Source: Leucobacter rhizosphaerae
Lineage (GTDB): Bacteria > Actinomycetota > Actinomycetes > Actinomycetales > Microbacteriaceae
Assembly: GCF_022919175.1 (NCBI RefSeq)
Contig: NZ_CP095043.1
Location: 1,426,001 to 1,490,000 of the forward strand
DNA: 64,000 bases
Direction: 5' to 3'
Under the pieces are notes generated by a model. That model worked only from the letters and a program-made list of their open reading frames with translations, did no database searches and had not been told where the DNA came from. The number at the start of each line of letters is the position of its first letter. The first letter of the stretch is position 1. The translations under genes and the position numbers were made by a program. Shown piece after piece: positions 25,639 to 33,230 of the stretch.

Positions 25639-26591
25639 GCGCCGGCTCCTCCGTCAGGGGTCGGGAAGTTCGTGACGATGCGGGTGCGGCCGCCCGTAAT
25701 CTTCACGAGGCCCACCAGGCGGCCGTCGGGGGCGACCGCGGCCACGAGGTCCGCATCGGCGGCGGCACCGACGTCGACCCGCTTGCCGTGCCCGAGATCG
25801 ATGGTCTGCTGCTCGGTCAGCGCGAGCACCGGGAACAGGCGCTCGGCCACGGCGGTCGGCGTCAGGAGCGGGCCGGGCGACCCCGCGACGAGGTCGTCCA
25901 TGCTGGTCGCGTCCGCCACGTCGAACGGGCCGACCGTGGTGCGACGGAGCGCGGTGAGGTGCCCGCCGACGCCGAGGAGCTCGCCGAGATCCCGCGCGAG
26001 CGCTCGGACGTACGTGCCGGTCGAGCAGCGCACGGTGGCGTCGAGGTCGATCACCGGGGTGCCGTCCTCCGCCGTCGCGGATCGCGGCTCGCCGATCTCG
26101 AAGGCGTGGATCGTCACGGGGCGGCGTTTCAGCTCGACCTGCTCCCCCGCCCGCACCCGGTCGTACGCGCGTCGGCCGTCGACCTTGATCGCGCTCACAG
26201 CGCTCGGCGCCTGGTCGATGTCGCCCGTGAGCTCGGCGACCGCGGCGGCGATGCGCGCAGGGTCGGCCAGCACTGCGGCGAGCGCGGCGGGATCCGCGAC
26301 GGCCACACGATCGCCCTCGCGGTCGTCCGTCACCGTGGTGATCCCGAGCCGGATCGTCGTGAGGTAGGTCTTGTCGAGGCCGACGAGGTGGGTGAGCAGG
26401 CGCGTGGCCGGCCCCGCACCGAGCACCAGGAGCCCGGTGGCCATCGGATCGAGCGTACCGGCGTGGCCCACCTTGCGGGTGCCGAGGGCCCGCCGGGACT
26501 TCGCGACGACATCGTGACTCGTCCAGTCGCCGGCCTTGTCGATCAGGAGGATCCCGCCCTGCGGGGGCAGTGTCGTCGGCTCGTTCGTCAC
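25635..26591 (-). CDS. truB: tRNA pseudouridine(55) synthase TruB
   Basis: Isomerises U55 in the T-loop of tRNA. The 318-residue protein carries the family opening GILLIDKAGDWTSHDVV and motif GHAGTLDPMATG, with catalytic Asp48. The actinobacterial C-terminal extension (PUA-like) is present after residue about 240. The GTG start has TAGAGT on the minus strand 6 nt upstream (complement of 26598-26603). This suggests truB has its own leaderless promoter, in keeping with its separation from rbfA by opposite-strand genes. Confidence 0.93.
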   Translation of the reverse strand: MTNEPTTLPPQGGILLIDKAGDWTSHDVVAKSRRALGTRKVGHAGTLDPMATGLLVLGAGPATRLLTHLVGLDKTYLTTIRLGITTVTDDREGDRVAVADPAALAAVLADPARIAAAVAELTGDIDQAPSAVSAIKVDGRRAYDRVRAGEQVELKRRPVTIHAFEIGEPRSATAEDGTPVIDLDATVRCSTGTYVRALARDLGELLGVGGHLTALRRTTVGPFDVADATSMDDLVAGSPGPLLTPTAVAERLFPVLALTEQQTIDLGHGKRVDVGAAADADLVAAVAPDGRLVGLVKITGGRTRIVTNFPTPDGGAGA

Positions 26592-26611
26592 CCCTTCACT
26601 CTACCGGCGGG

Positions 26612-27238
26612 TCAGCTGAGCATCCCGCGGTCCCGCGCGACGGCAGCGGCCCGCGAGCGGGAGTCCACCCGCAGTTTCGCCAGCACGTGGGCCACGTGCG
26701 TTTTGACGGTGGCCTCCGAGACGAAGAGATGCCGGGCGATCTCGCGGTTCGACCGCCCCTCGGCGACGAGCAGGAGCACCGCGCGTTCGCGCTCCGTGAG
26801 GCGAGGAACCGCGTTCTCGCGCTGCGCCTGAACCCGTAGGGCCACCTCGGCGTCGAACACCGTGCGCCCCTCCGCGGCATTCTGGATCCCGGCGAGGATC
26901 GCCTCGGTCGGGGCGTCCTTCAGGAGGTACCCGGTGGCGCCCGCTTCGACCGCCCGGAGGATATCGCCGTCGCGGTCGAAGGTCGTGAGCATGAGCACGG
27001 CGGGCGCGGGATCGAGCCGTCGGAGCGCGAGGGTCGTCGCGATCCCGTCGATGCCGTCCCCGAGACGCAGGTCGCACAGCACGACGTCCGGCTGAAGCAC
27101 AGCGGCTGCGGGAACGGCTTCCTCGCCGCTGCCGGCCTCGCCGACCACACGGATTCCCGCCCGGCTCTCCAAGACCGAGCGAAGCCCCGCGCGCACGATC
27201 GGATGATCGTCCACGAGCAGCACGGTCCGGGTCACCAC
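26612..27238 (-). CDS. NarL/LuxR-type response regulator
   Basis: A 208-residue regulator. The receiver domain has DD at residues 10-11, phospho-acceptor Asp56 (LCDLRLGDG) and Lys in YLLKDAP. The LuxR helix-turn-helix is LTERERAVLLLVAEGRSNREIA to the end. Start is GTG 27238, or GTG 27235, which forms GTGA with the kinase stop. Partner of the kinase encoded directly upstream. Confidence 0.88.
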   Translation of the reverse strand: MVTRTVLLVDDHPIVRAGLRSVLESRAGIRVVGEAGSGEEAVPAAAVLQPDVVLCDLRLGDGIDGIATTLALRRLDPAPAVLMLTTFDRDGDILRAVEAGATGYLLKDAPTEAILAGIQNAAEGRTVFDAEVALRVQAQRENAVPRLTERERAVLLLVAEGRSNREIARHLFVSEATVKTHVAHVLAKLRVDSRSRAAAVARDRGMLS

Positions 27239-28491
27239 GGATCACTCCCTCCGCGCTGCCCGGTCTCGTCGCTCCCTGCCGGCAGCCAGGCCGAGAGCGC
27301 TGTGCCGTCCCCCGGTGCCCCTTCGATGTCGAGCCCGCCGCCGCACTCCCGCAACCGTTCCCGCGCCTCGCGGAGCCCCACCGACTGCGCACCCGATCGA
27401 GGCGCACGCCCCGACCCCCACGATGCGACGTCGAAGCCGATCCCGTCGTCCACGATGTCGAGACGCACCATCGCACCGATCTCCCGCAGCTCGACCCCCA
27501 CCCGGGTCGCGTGGGCGTGCGCGCGCACATTTGCGAGCGCCGTCTGCAGGGTGCGGAGCAGCGCGACCTCCGCCGCAGTGCCGATCGGGCGCGTCGGCTC
27601 CGCCTGCCAGGTCGCGGCGATCCCGCTCTCCTCGGAGAAGCCGGCGACCACTCGGGCGAGCGCGTCCGGCAGCTCCGTCGATTCGAGTTCCGCGGGGAGG
27701 AGCGCCGCGACGATGCGTCGAGCGTCCTCGGCACCTCGGCGGGCGATCGAGGCGATCCGGTCGAGGGCGGGATCATCGTCTGCGCCGAGGACCGCGGGGT
27801 CCCGTGCCGCGCCGGCGCGAGATTCGCCCGCGCGTGCCAGCAGCGCGATCGATGCGAACTCCTGCGCGATCGTGTCGTGGATATCTCGGGCAAGGCGCGT
27901 GCGCTCAGCCAGCGCCCCCTCAGCGCGCTGCGCGCGGGCCAGTGCGGCCTGCAGATCTTCGGCTTCCCGCTGCGCCGCGAGCAGTGAGGCGTTGAGGCGG
28001 CGGTGCTCCGCAGCGTCCGCGAGCACCGACGTATAGCCCCGAGCCATCCCCACCGCAACGGCGCCACCGATCACCGGCCCCAGCACCTCGGCGAGGGTCA
28101 CCGATCCTCTCGTCAGCCAGGGAACGCCGATCGCGACAGCCACGATCCCGACACCGACCAGCACCCCGCGCACGCCGCCGAAGAGATGCCCGCCGACCAG
28201 CAGGAGCGGGAACGACACCCAGACGAACTCCGGGGACGCCCACAGTGCCGCGAGCCACACGCCCCCGAGCAGCACGAACCACAGCGACGCGGCCCGCGGT
28301 CCGCCGGCCGCCGCCCATCGACCCGCGAGATAGACGCCGGTGAGCGCGACACCCGCCGCGAGCGCAAGACGGAGATCGAGGCCCCGATCCCAGGCCCGCA
28401 GTGCCGAGACGCCCACGAGCAGGATGAACACCAGGTGCACCCCCGCGCGGGCAGCGCGGAGCGCACGCGTCTGCTCGTCGGGTCCGCTCAT
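27232..28491 (-). CDS. NarL-type sensor histidine kinase
   Basis: A 419-residue kinase. The first half holds about six hydrophobic helices (residues 15-155) with little extracytoplasmic loop, so it senses within the membrane or through small loops. A coiled coil leads to the HisKA_3 box LARDIHDTIAQEF, with His205. The HATPase lobe shows VDDGIGFD and GLREARERL. It is divergent from the DUF2871 gene, which is its most likely target. Signal unknown. Confidence 0.85.
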   Translation of the reverse strand: MSGPDEQTRALRAARAGVHLVFILLVGVSALRAWDRGLDLRLALAAGVALTGVYLAGRWAAAGGPRAASLWFVLLGGVWLAALWASPEFVWVSFPLLLVGGHLFGGVRGVLVGVGIVAVAIGVPWLTRGSVTLAEVLGPVIGGAVAVGMARGYTSVLADAAEHRRLNASLLAAQREAEDLQAALARAQRAEGALAERTRLARDIHDTIAQEFASIALLARAGESRAGAARDPAVLGADDDPALDRIASIARRGAEDARRIVAALLPAELESTELPDALARVVAGFSEESGIAATWQAEPTRPIGTAAEVALLRTLQTALANVRAHAHATRVGVELREIGAMVRLDIVDDGIGFDVASWGSGRAPRSGAQSVGLREARERLRECGGGLDIEGAPGDGTALSAWLPAGSDETGQRGGSDPW

Positions 28492-28592
28492 GCCTCGATT
28501 CTGCTCCACCCGGCACGGATCTGCGATCTCGTGACTCGGATCTCATCATTTCGGGCGATGCCCGCCGCTCCGTCGCCGTTCAGTCTGGAAGC

Positions 28593-29108
28593 ATGCAGAA
28601 ACCGCTTACCTATCTCCTCGTATCCGCGTTCGCCTATGCCGCTCTCGGAGTGGCCTCGGGGCTCTTCTACCGAGAGTTCACCAAGCTCAACGGTTTCCCC
28701 GAAGGGGCCTTCACTCAGCTCGGTCTCGCCCACACCCACCTGCTCGCGCTGGGGTTCCTCCCGTTTCTCATCCTGCTCGGTCTCGAGCGCGTGTTCCAGT
28801 TCTCGCTCGCCCGAAAACGATTCGGGTGGTTCCTCTGGCTCTACCACGCGGGCGTCATCCTCACCTCCGCCATGCTCATCGTGCACGGCTCATTGACCGT
28901 ACTCGGACTCGAGTCTTCGAAGATGATCGCCGGACTCGCGGGGCTCGGACACATGAGCATCACCGCCGCCATCGTGCTGCTGTTCTTCGCGTTGCGTGCG
29001 AGTCTGCGACGCATCGATCCGTCGACTGGCACGGCCCTCCCGGCGCAGGTCCCCACGACCGAGCAGCCCGCGGCGACCGATCGCACCGCTCGGCCGGCAA
29101 TACACTGA
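28593..29108 (+). CDS. DUF2871 family membrane protein
   Basis: A 171-residue protein with four spans. Conserved-looking histidines occur in helix 2 (GLAHTHLLALGF), at LYHAG and in GLGHMS, a layout reminiscent of heme- or metal-binding four-helix membrane proteins; this is inference. CAGTCT at 28581-28586 ends 6 nt before the ATG. It lies head-to-head with the two-component kinase and 4 bp before mutY, so mutY is probably co-transcribed. Confidence 0.8.
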   Translation: MQKPLTYLLVSAFAYAALGVASGLFYREFTKLNGFPEGAFTQLGLAHTHLLALGFLPFLILLGLERVFQFSLARKRFGWFLWLYHAGVILTSAMLIVHGSLTVLGLESSKMIAGLAGLGHMSITAAIVLLFFALRASLRRIDPSTGTALPAQVPTTEQPAATDRTARPAIH

Positions 29109-29112
29109 GTCT

Positions 29113-30063
29113 GTGCCCGCCGATCCCGTCCCCCCGCACCCCCACCGGGACGAACTGACCTCGGCGCTCAACGCCTGGTTCGTCGAAGCGGCGCGGGACC
29201 TGCCCTGGCGCGACCCCGCGATCTCCCCGTGGGCGGTGCTGGTCTCGGAGTTCATGCTCCAGCAGACGCAGGTCGAGCGGGTGATCCCGCGCTGGACCGC
29301 GTGGCTCGAGCGCTGGCCGACGCCGTCGGCGCTCGCCGCCGACGAGCCGGGCGAGGCCGTGCGGGCGTGGGATCGCCTCGGCTACCCGCGACGGGCGCTC
29401 TGGCTGCACCGTGCTGCCGTCGAGATCGCGACGCGGCACGGGGACGAGGTCCCCTCCGACGTCGACCAGCTCCTCGCCCTCACCGGCGTCGGGCCGTACA
29501 CGGCGCGGGCGATCTCGACGTTCGCGTTCGGCGAGCGCCACCCCGTCGTGGACACGAACACCCGGCGGGTCATCGCCCGAGCGGTGCACGGTCGCGCGGC
29601 AGCCGGGATGCCGTCACCCGCGGACCTCACCGACATGGGCGCGCTGCTGCCCGATGTGCTCCCCGAGGCGGCCGTCTTCAACGCCGCGGCCATGGAGCTC
29701 GGCGCCGTCGTCTGCACGGCGCGCGCGCCGCGCTGCGACGCCTGCCCCATCGCGGCCTGGTGCGAGTGGCGAGGAGCGGGGTACCCGGACAATGCGCCGG
29801 TGAAGCGGCCGAAGCAGGCGAAGTTCGAGGGGTCCGACCGTCAGGCCCGGGGCCGGATCATGGCGCTGCTGCGCCGGTCGACCGAGGCGCTGCCCCGTGC
29901 GGAGGCGGTCGCCGCGGCGGCGGAGCCGTCGACCACGCCGCGGGATCCCGCGCAGCCGCAGCGCGCCTTCGACTCGCTGCTCGCCGACGGCCTCGTGGTC
30001 GAGATCGACGGGCTGGTGCGGCTGCCGGTGTCGGACGTCAGTCGCGATCCTCGTCGCGACTGA
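29113..30063 (+). CDS. mutY: A/G-specific adenine glycosylase MutY
   Basis: Removes adenine mispaired with 8-oxoguanine. The 316-residue protein has catalytic Glu in [10 protein letters not shown], the helix-hairpin-helix [11 protein letters not shown], catalytic Asp in VVDTNTRRV, and the FeS cluster cysteines spaced C-x6-C-x2-C-x5-C (from [10 protein letters not shown] onward). The long C-terminal NUDIX-like reader of E. coli MutY is shortened, as in many actinobacteria. GTG start chosen at 29113; upstream in-frame codons overlap DUF2871. Its last 26 bp overlap the 3' end of rbfA. Confidence 0.9.
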   Translation: MPADPVPPHPHRDELTSALNAWFVEAARDLPWRDPAISPWAVLVSEFMLQQTQVERVIPRWTAWLERWPTPSALAADEPGEAVRAWDRLGYPRRALWLHRAAVEIATRHGDEVPSDVDQLLALTGVGPYTARAISTFAFGERHPVVDTNTRRVIARAVHGRAAAGMPSPADLTDMGALLPDVLPEAAVFNAAAMELGAVVCTARAPRCDACPIAAWCEWRGAGYPDNAPVKRPKQAKFEGSDRQARGRIMALLRRSTEALPRAEAVAAAAEPSTTPRDPAQPQRAFDSLLADGLVVEIDGLVRLPVSDVSRDPRRD

Positions 30064-30520
30064 GCTCGCTCTCGGTGAGGCCGTCCTCGTCCTCGTCACC
30101 GAGATCGCGAGGCTTCACGTACGGGTCCGCCTCGCCCGCGTAGCTCGCGGAGGCGGCGAGCGCCTGCGCGGCCTCGTCGCGCTGCTTCGCCTCGGCGAGC
30201 AGGTCGTTGAGGTGCTGCGCGCTCTCGGGCAGCTCGTCATGGATGAACTCGAGCGTCGGGGTGAGGCGCGTGCCGAGCTGCTTGCCGACCTCGCTGCGCA
30301 GCATGCCGGTCGCGGCCTTCAGCGCCGCCGCCGAGTCGGCCTGCTCCTCCTCGCTGCCGTACACCGTGTAGAAGACGCTCGCGTGCTGCAGATCGCCCGT
30401 GACGCGCACATCGGTGATGGTCACGAAGCCGAGTCGCGGATCCCGCAGCCCCTTCTCCAACCGCCTCGCGATGATCTGCTGGATTCGTTCGGATACCTTG
30501 CCAGCGCGTGGATTGCTCAT
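30038..30520 (-). CDS. rbfA: 30S ribosome-binding factor RbfA
   Basis: Cold-shock maturation factor of the 30S subunit. The 160-residue protein shows the KH-like fold signature [19 protein letters not shown] and [15 protein letters not shown], then an acidic C-terminal tail ([15 protein letters not shown]). TACACT on the minus strand (complement of 30528-30533) ends 7 nt before the ATG, so it seems to have its own leaderless promoter. In most relatives it directly follows infB; here four plus-strand genes intervene. Confidence 0.92.
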   Translation of the reverse strand: MSNPRAGKVSERIQQIIARRLEKGLRDPRLGFVTITDVRVTGDLQHASVFYTVYGSEEEQADSAAALKAATGMLRSEVGKQLGTRLTPTLEFIHDELPESAQHLNDLLAEAKQRDEAAQALAASASYAGEADPYVKPRDLGDEDEDGLTESELSRDEDRD

Positions 30521-30644
30521 GCGATTCAGTGTAGCGTCGCGCTCCGACACCCGGTGCCGCTCGGCGGCCATCGCACCGAGTGCCGCTCGTGCCGAGCGCC
30601 TACGATGAATACCGGACCCCGATCGCGACGCACAGGAGGCACCC

Positions 30645-31286
30645 GTGAGCCACCTCGGTACCCCAGGACCCCCGCCGTACCCGTACGCGCCGCCATCGAT
30701 CCCGCCTCCCTTCGTCGGCTTCCCGGCGCCCGGGCCGGGGGAACCCTTCAACGGCGCGGCGCACCCGTTCGATACGATTCGGCCCCTCTATGGTGCGACG
30801 TTCGTCCAGTCGATCCGGCGATTCTTCGTCTCCTACGCCCGCTTCAGCGGCCGCGCCTCGCGCAGCGAGTTCTGGTGGTCGTTCCTCCTCTGCGGACTCC
30901 TCCGGGTGATCCCGTTTCTGCTGCTGGGCGTGTTCGCCATCGTCTCGGAGTCGCTCCCGACGTCGTCGGTCAACGCGAGCGCGGAACGATCCCTCGCGCT
31001 CGCGGGCGGACTCGTGGTTCTCGCGGTGCACCTCGGCCTCCTGCTTCCGCAGCTCGCGGTCGCAGCGCGCCGACTCCACGACGGCGACTTCTCGGCGCTG
31101 CTGCTCCTGCTCCTCCTCATCCCGTGGATCGGCGTGATCATCATCGGCGTGTTCATGCTGCTCGAGCCGAAGCCGTCCGGTCGCCGATTCGACCGGGATC
31201 CGATGCCCGCACCCGGGACCGTGTGGTCGCCGCCCTTGGGCCAGCCCGGGGGATGGAACGGAGCAGCCTCCGATGCCCGCCGCTGA
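30645..31286 (+). CDS. DUF805 membrane protein, paralogue 1
   Basis: A 213-residue protein. A Pro-rich N-terminus ends in [20 protein letters not shown], which is shared nearly word for word with the gene at 32262. The DUF805 core follows ([12 protein letters not shown], then three to four helices, and [15 protein letters not shown]). GTG start with an AGGAGG ribosome site; TACGAT at 30601-30606 is the probable -10. DUF805 proteins are small inner membrane proteins of unknown function. Confidence 0.82.
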   Translation: MSHLGTPGPPPYPYAPPSIPPPFVGFPAPGPGEPFNGAAHPFDTIRPLYGATFVQSIRRFFVSYARFSGRASRSEFWWSFLLCGLLRVIPFLLLGVFAIVSESLPTSSVNASAERSLALAGGLVVLAVHLGLLLPQLAVAARRLHDGDFSALLLLLLLIPWIGVIIIGVFMLLEPKPSGRRFDRDPMPAPGTVWSPPLGQPGGWNGAASDARR

Positions 31287-31716
31287 GGCCGACCCGCAGC
31301 GGCTCCGCGATCTCGCGGCGCTCCGCCGGGTCCGGGATCGGATCGACCGGGAGTACGCGAGCCCGCTCGACGTGTCCTCACTCGCACAGGGCGCCCACGT
31401 ATCCGCCGGGCATCTCAGCCGGGAATTCCGCGCGGCCTACGGCGAATCGCCCTACAGCTATCTGATGACGCGACGGATCGAACGGGCCATGACGCTGCTC
31501 CGGCGCGGCGACCTCAGTGTGACCGAGGTGTGCTTCGCCGTCGGGTACGGCTCGCTCGGCACCTTCAGCACCCGATTCAGCGAGCTCGTCGGCATGTCGC
31601 CGCGCGCGTACCGGCAGGCCGCCGAGGCAGGGATCGATGCGCTGCCGAGCTGCGTCGTGGCGCGCGCGACCAAACCAGTCAGGAATCGAGAAGTTCCACC
31701 CGCCACGCCGGAGTAG
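31273..31716 (+). CDS. AraC-family DNA-binding protein (single-domain)
   Basis: A 147-residue AraC/XylS-type regulator made almost only of the double helix-turn-helix (residues about 15-115: LSREFRAAYGESPYSYL and VCFAVGYGSLGTFSTRF, MSPRAYR). There is no ligand domain, so it may act constitutively or through redox/partner control. It overlaps the DUF805 gene by 14 bp and lies 10 bp before a VOC gene. AraC and VOC genes are often paired, suggesting control of the VOC protein. Confidence 0.85.
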   Translation: MPAAEADPQRLRDLAALRRVRDRIDREYASPLDVSSLAQGAHVSAGHLSREFRAAYGESPYSYLMTRRIERAMTLLRRGDLSVTEVCFAVGYGSLGTFSTRFSELVGMSPRAYRQAAEAGIDALPSCVVARATKPVRNREVPPATPE

Positions 31717-31726
31717 CTTGGCTGGC

Positions 31727-32137
31727 ATGAAGATCAACATTCACGTCACCTTTCTGCCCCACACCGATCCCGAGGCCTCACTGGCCTTCTACCGCGATGT
31801 CCTCGGCTTCGACGTGCGCAACGACGTCGGCTACGAAGACATGCGGTGGATCACCGTCGGTCCCGCGAACCAGCCCGACACCTCGATCGTGCTTACCCCA
31901 CCGGCCGTCGATCCCGGACTCACGGACGAGGAGCGGCGGGTGATCGGAGAGCTCATCGCGAAGGGGTCGTACGCCTCGGTGGTGTTCGCGACGGACGCGC
32001 TCGACGAGCTCTTCGAGCGGGTCGAGGGGTCGGGCGCCGACGTGCTCCAGGAGCCGATGGAGCAGGACTGGGGATCCCGCGACTTCGCCTTCCGCGACCC
32101 GGCCGGCAACACGGTCCGGGTGCAGCAGCTCGCGTAG
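31727..32137 (+). CDS. VOC (glyoxalase/bleomycin resistance) family protein
   Basis: A 136-residue protein with two beta-alpha-beta-beta-beta units. Motifs include ASLAFYRDVLGF at the first unit and the terminal FRDPAGNTVRV at the second. Metal-ligand positions are only partly readable (His6 region and a Glu near VLQEP), so it may be an enzyme or a binder. TAGCTT at 31714-31719 lies 7 nt before the ATG, suggesting a separate leaderless start site besides read-through from the AraC gene. Confidence 0.82.
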   Translation: MKINIHVTFLPHTDPEASLAFYRDVLGFDVRNDVGYEDMRWITVGPANQPDTSIVLTPPAVDPGLTDEERRVIGELIAKGSYASVVFATDALDELFERVEGSGADVLQEPMEQDWGSRDFAFRDPAGNTVRVQQLA

Positions 32138-32156
32138 ATCCCCGATCCCCCGCCTT

Positions 32157-32190
32157 CGCCGCACGGCGCGTCACACCCGGCCGTGCGGCG
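32157..32190 (+). terminator. intrinsic terminator after the VOC gene
   Basis: Perfect 11-bp stem CGCCGCACGGC (32157-32167) with GCCGTGCGGCG (32180-32190), followed by TTGCGCTGTTTT. TAGACT at 32202-32207 right after it is a candidate -10 for the next DUF805 gene. Confidence 0.75.
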
Positions 32191-32261
32191 TTGCGCTGTT
32201 TTAGACTGGGCGCACACGCAGAATGGCGTGACGTGTCCACCGACAGCAGAAAGCAGCGATT

Positions 32262-33155
32262 GTGACGAACCCGCCAAACCCCGAGGACTCCAACCCGGGC
32301 GGCACCCCGCCCGTGCCGCCGCAGGCACCCCAGGCGTCCGAGAACGCCCAGCCGGTGCCGCCGCAGCCGTCCGAGCCCTCGACTCCCTCCGCGCCGCAGT
32401 ACGCGCCGCCGGTGCAGCAGCCCCAGCAGCCGCAGCAGCCCTACGGTCAGCAGCAGCCCCCGCAGGCCACCGGCCAGCAGCCGCCCGCGCCGCAGTACGG
32501 CCAGCAGCCGCAGCAGCCCTACGGCCAGCCGCAGCAACCCTACGGCCAGCCGCAGTACGCGCAGCAGGCGCCCTACGGCGCACCGCAGCAGGGTGCTCCC
32601 TACGGCGGCGCCGCGCCGCAGCAGCCGTACTACCCGCCGGCCGTCGGCGTTCCCGGCCCCGGTGAGCCGTTCAACGGCGCCGCCCACCCGGATGACCTCA
32701 CCCGCCCCCTCTACGGTGCGTCCCCGACGCAGGCCGTCAAGCGGTTCTTCAAGAACTACGCGAACTTCTCGGGCCGCGCCTCGCGCAGTGAGTACTGGTG
32801 GGTCGCGCTCTTCTTCGCCGTGGTCTCGATCGTGCCGATGTTCCTCTACATCTTCGGCCTCGTAACCCTCGGCGTGAGCGCCTCCTCCTACGACTCGTAC
32901 TCGGGCTACTCGAGCGGGTCGCAGGCCGGCACGGGTGTGGGCGCGGTGATGCTGATCATCGCGGGCATCATCTTCCTCGCCATCGGCCTCGGCACCATCG
33001 TTCCGTCGCTGGCGATCTCCTGGCGTCGTCTGCACGACGCGAACTTCGCGGGTCCGCTCTACTTCCTGACGTTCATCCCCTACGTCGGCGGACTGGTCGT
33101 GCTCGTGTTCATGATCATCTCCTCCAACCCCGCAGGGCGGCGCTTCGATCGCTAG
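32262..33155 (+). CDS. DUF805 membrane protein, paralogue 2, with Pro/Gln-rich N-terminus
   Basis: A 297-residue protein. Residues 1-130 are a disordered Pro/Gln/Tyr tract with repeated QQPYGQPQ units, then the shared block [18 protein letters not shown] and the DUF805 core ([12 protein letters not shown], membrane helices, RRLHDANFAGPLY). A Ser/Tyr-rich loop (SYDSYSGYSSGS) lies between helices. GTG start; the ribosome site is weak. The tract may be a low-complexity cytoplasmic tether; function unknown. Confidence 0.82.
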   Translation: MTNPPNPEDSNPGGTPPVPPQAPQASENAQPVPPQPSEPSTPSAPQYAPPVQQPQQPQQPYGQQQPPQATGQQPPAPQYGQQPQQPYGQPQQPYGQPQYAQQAPYGAPQQGAPYGGAAPQQPYYPPAVGVPGPGEPFNGAAHPDDLTRPLYGASPTQAVKRFFKNYANFSGRASRSEYWWVALFFAVVSIVPMFLYIFGLVTLGVSASSYDSYSGYSSGSQAGTGVGAVMLIIAGIIFLAIGLGTIVPSLAISWRRLHDANFAGPLYFLTFIPYVGGLVVLVFMIISSNPAGRRFDR

Positions 33156-33171
33156 TCGCCGCACCGCACAC

Positions 33172-33212
33172 ACGAAGGGCCCGGACAGTCGAACTGTCCG
33201 GGCCCTTCGTGT
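33172..33212. terminator. bidirectional terminator between DUF805 and infB
   Basis: Perfect 19-bp stem: 33172-33190 pairs with 33194-33212 around a CGA loop. It lies between two convergent genes and can serve both. It is one of the strongest hairpins in the window. Confidence 0.9.
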
Positions 33213-33230
33213 TGGGGTGGTCGGTCTCCG

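Noticed and set aside
32400..32640. CAG/CCG-rich repeats in the second DUF805 gene as a mobile or regulatory repeat
   Set aside because: They keep the reading frame and encode the Pro/Gln/Tyr tract, so they are coding low complexity.
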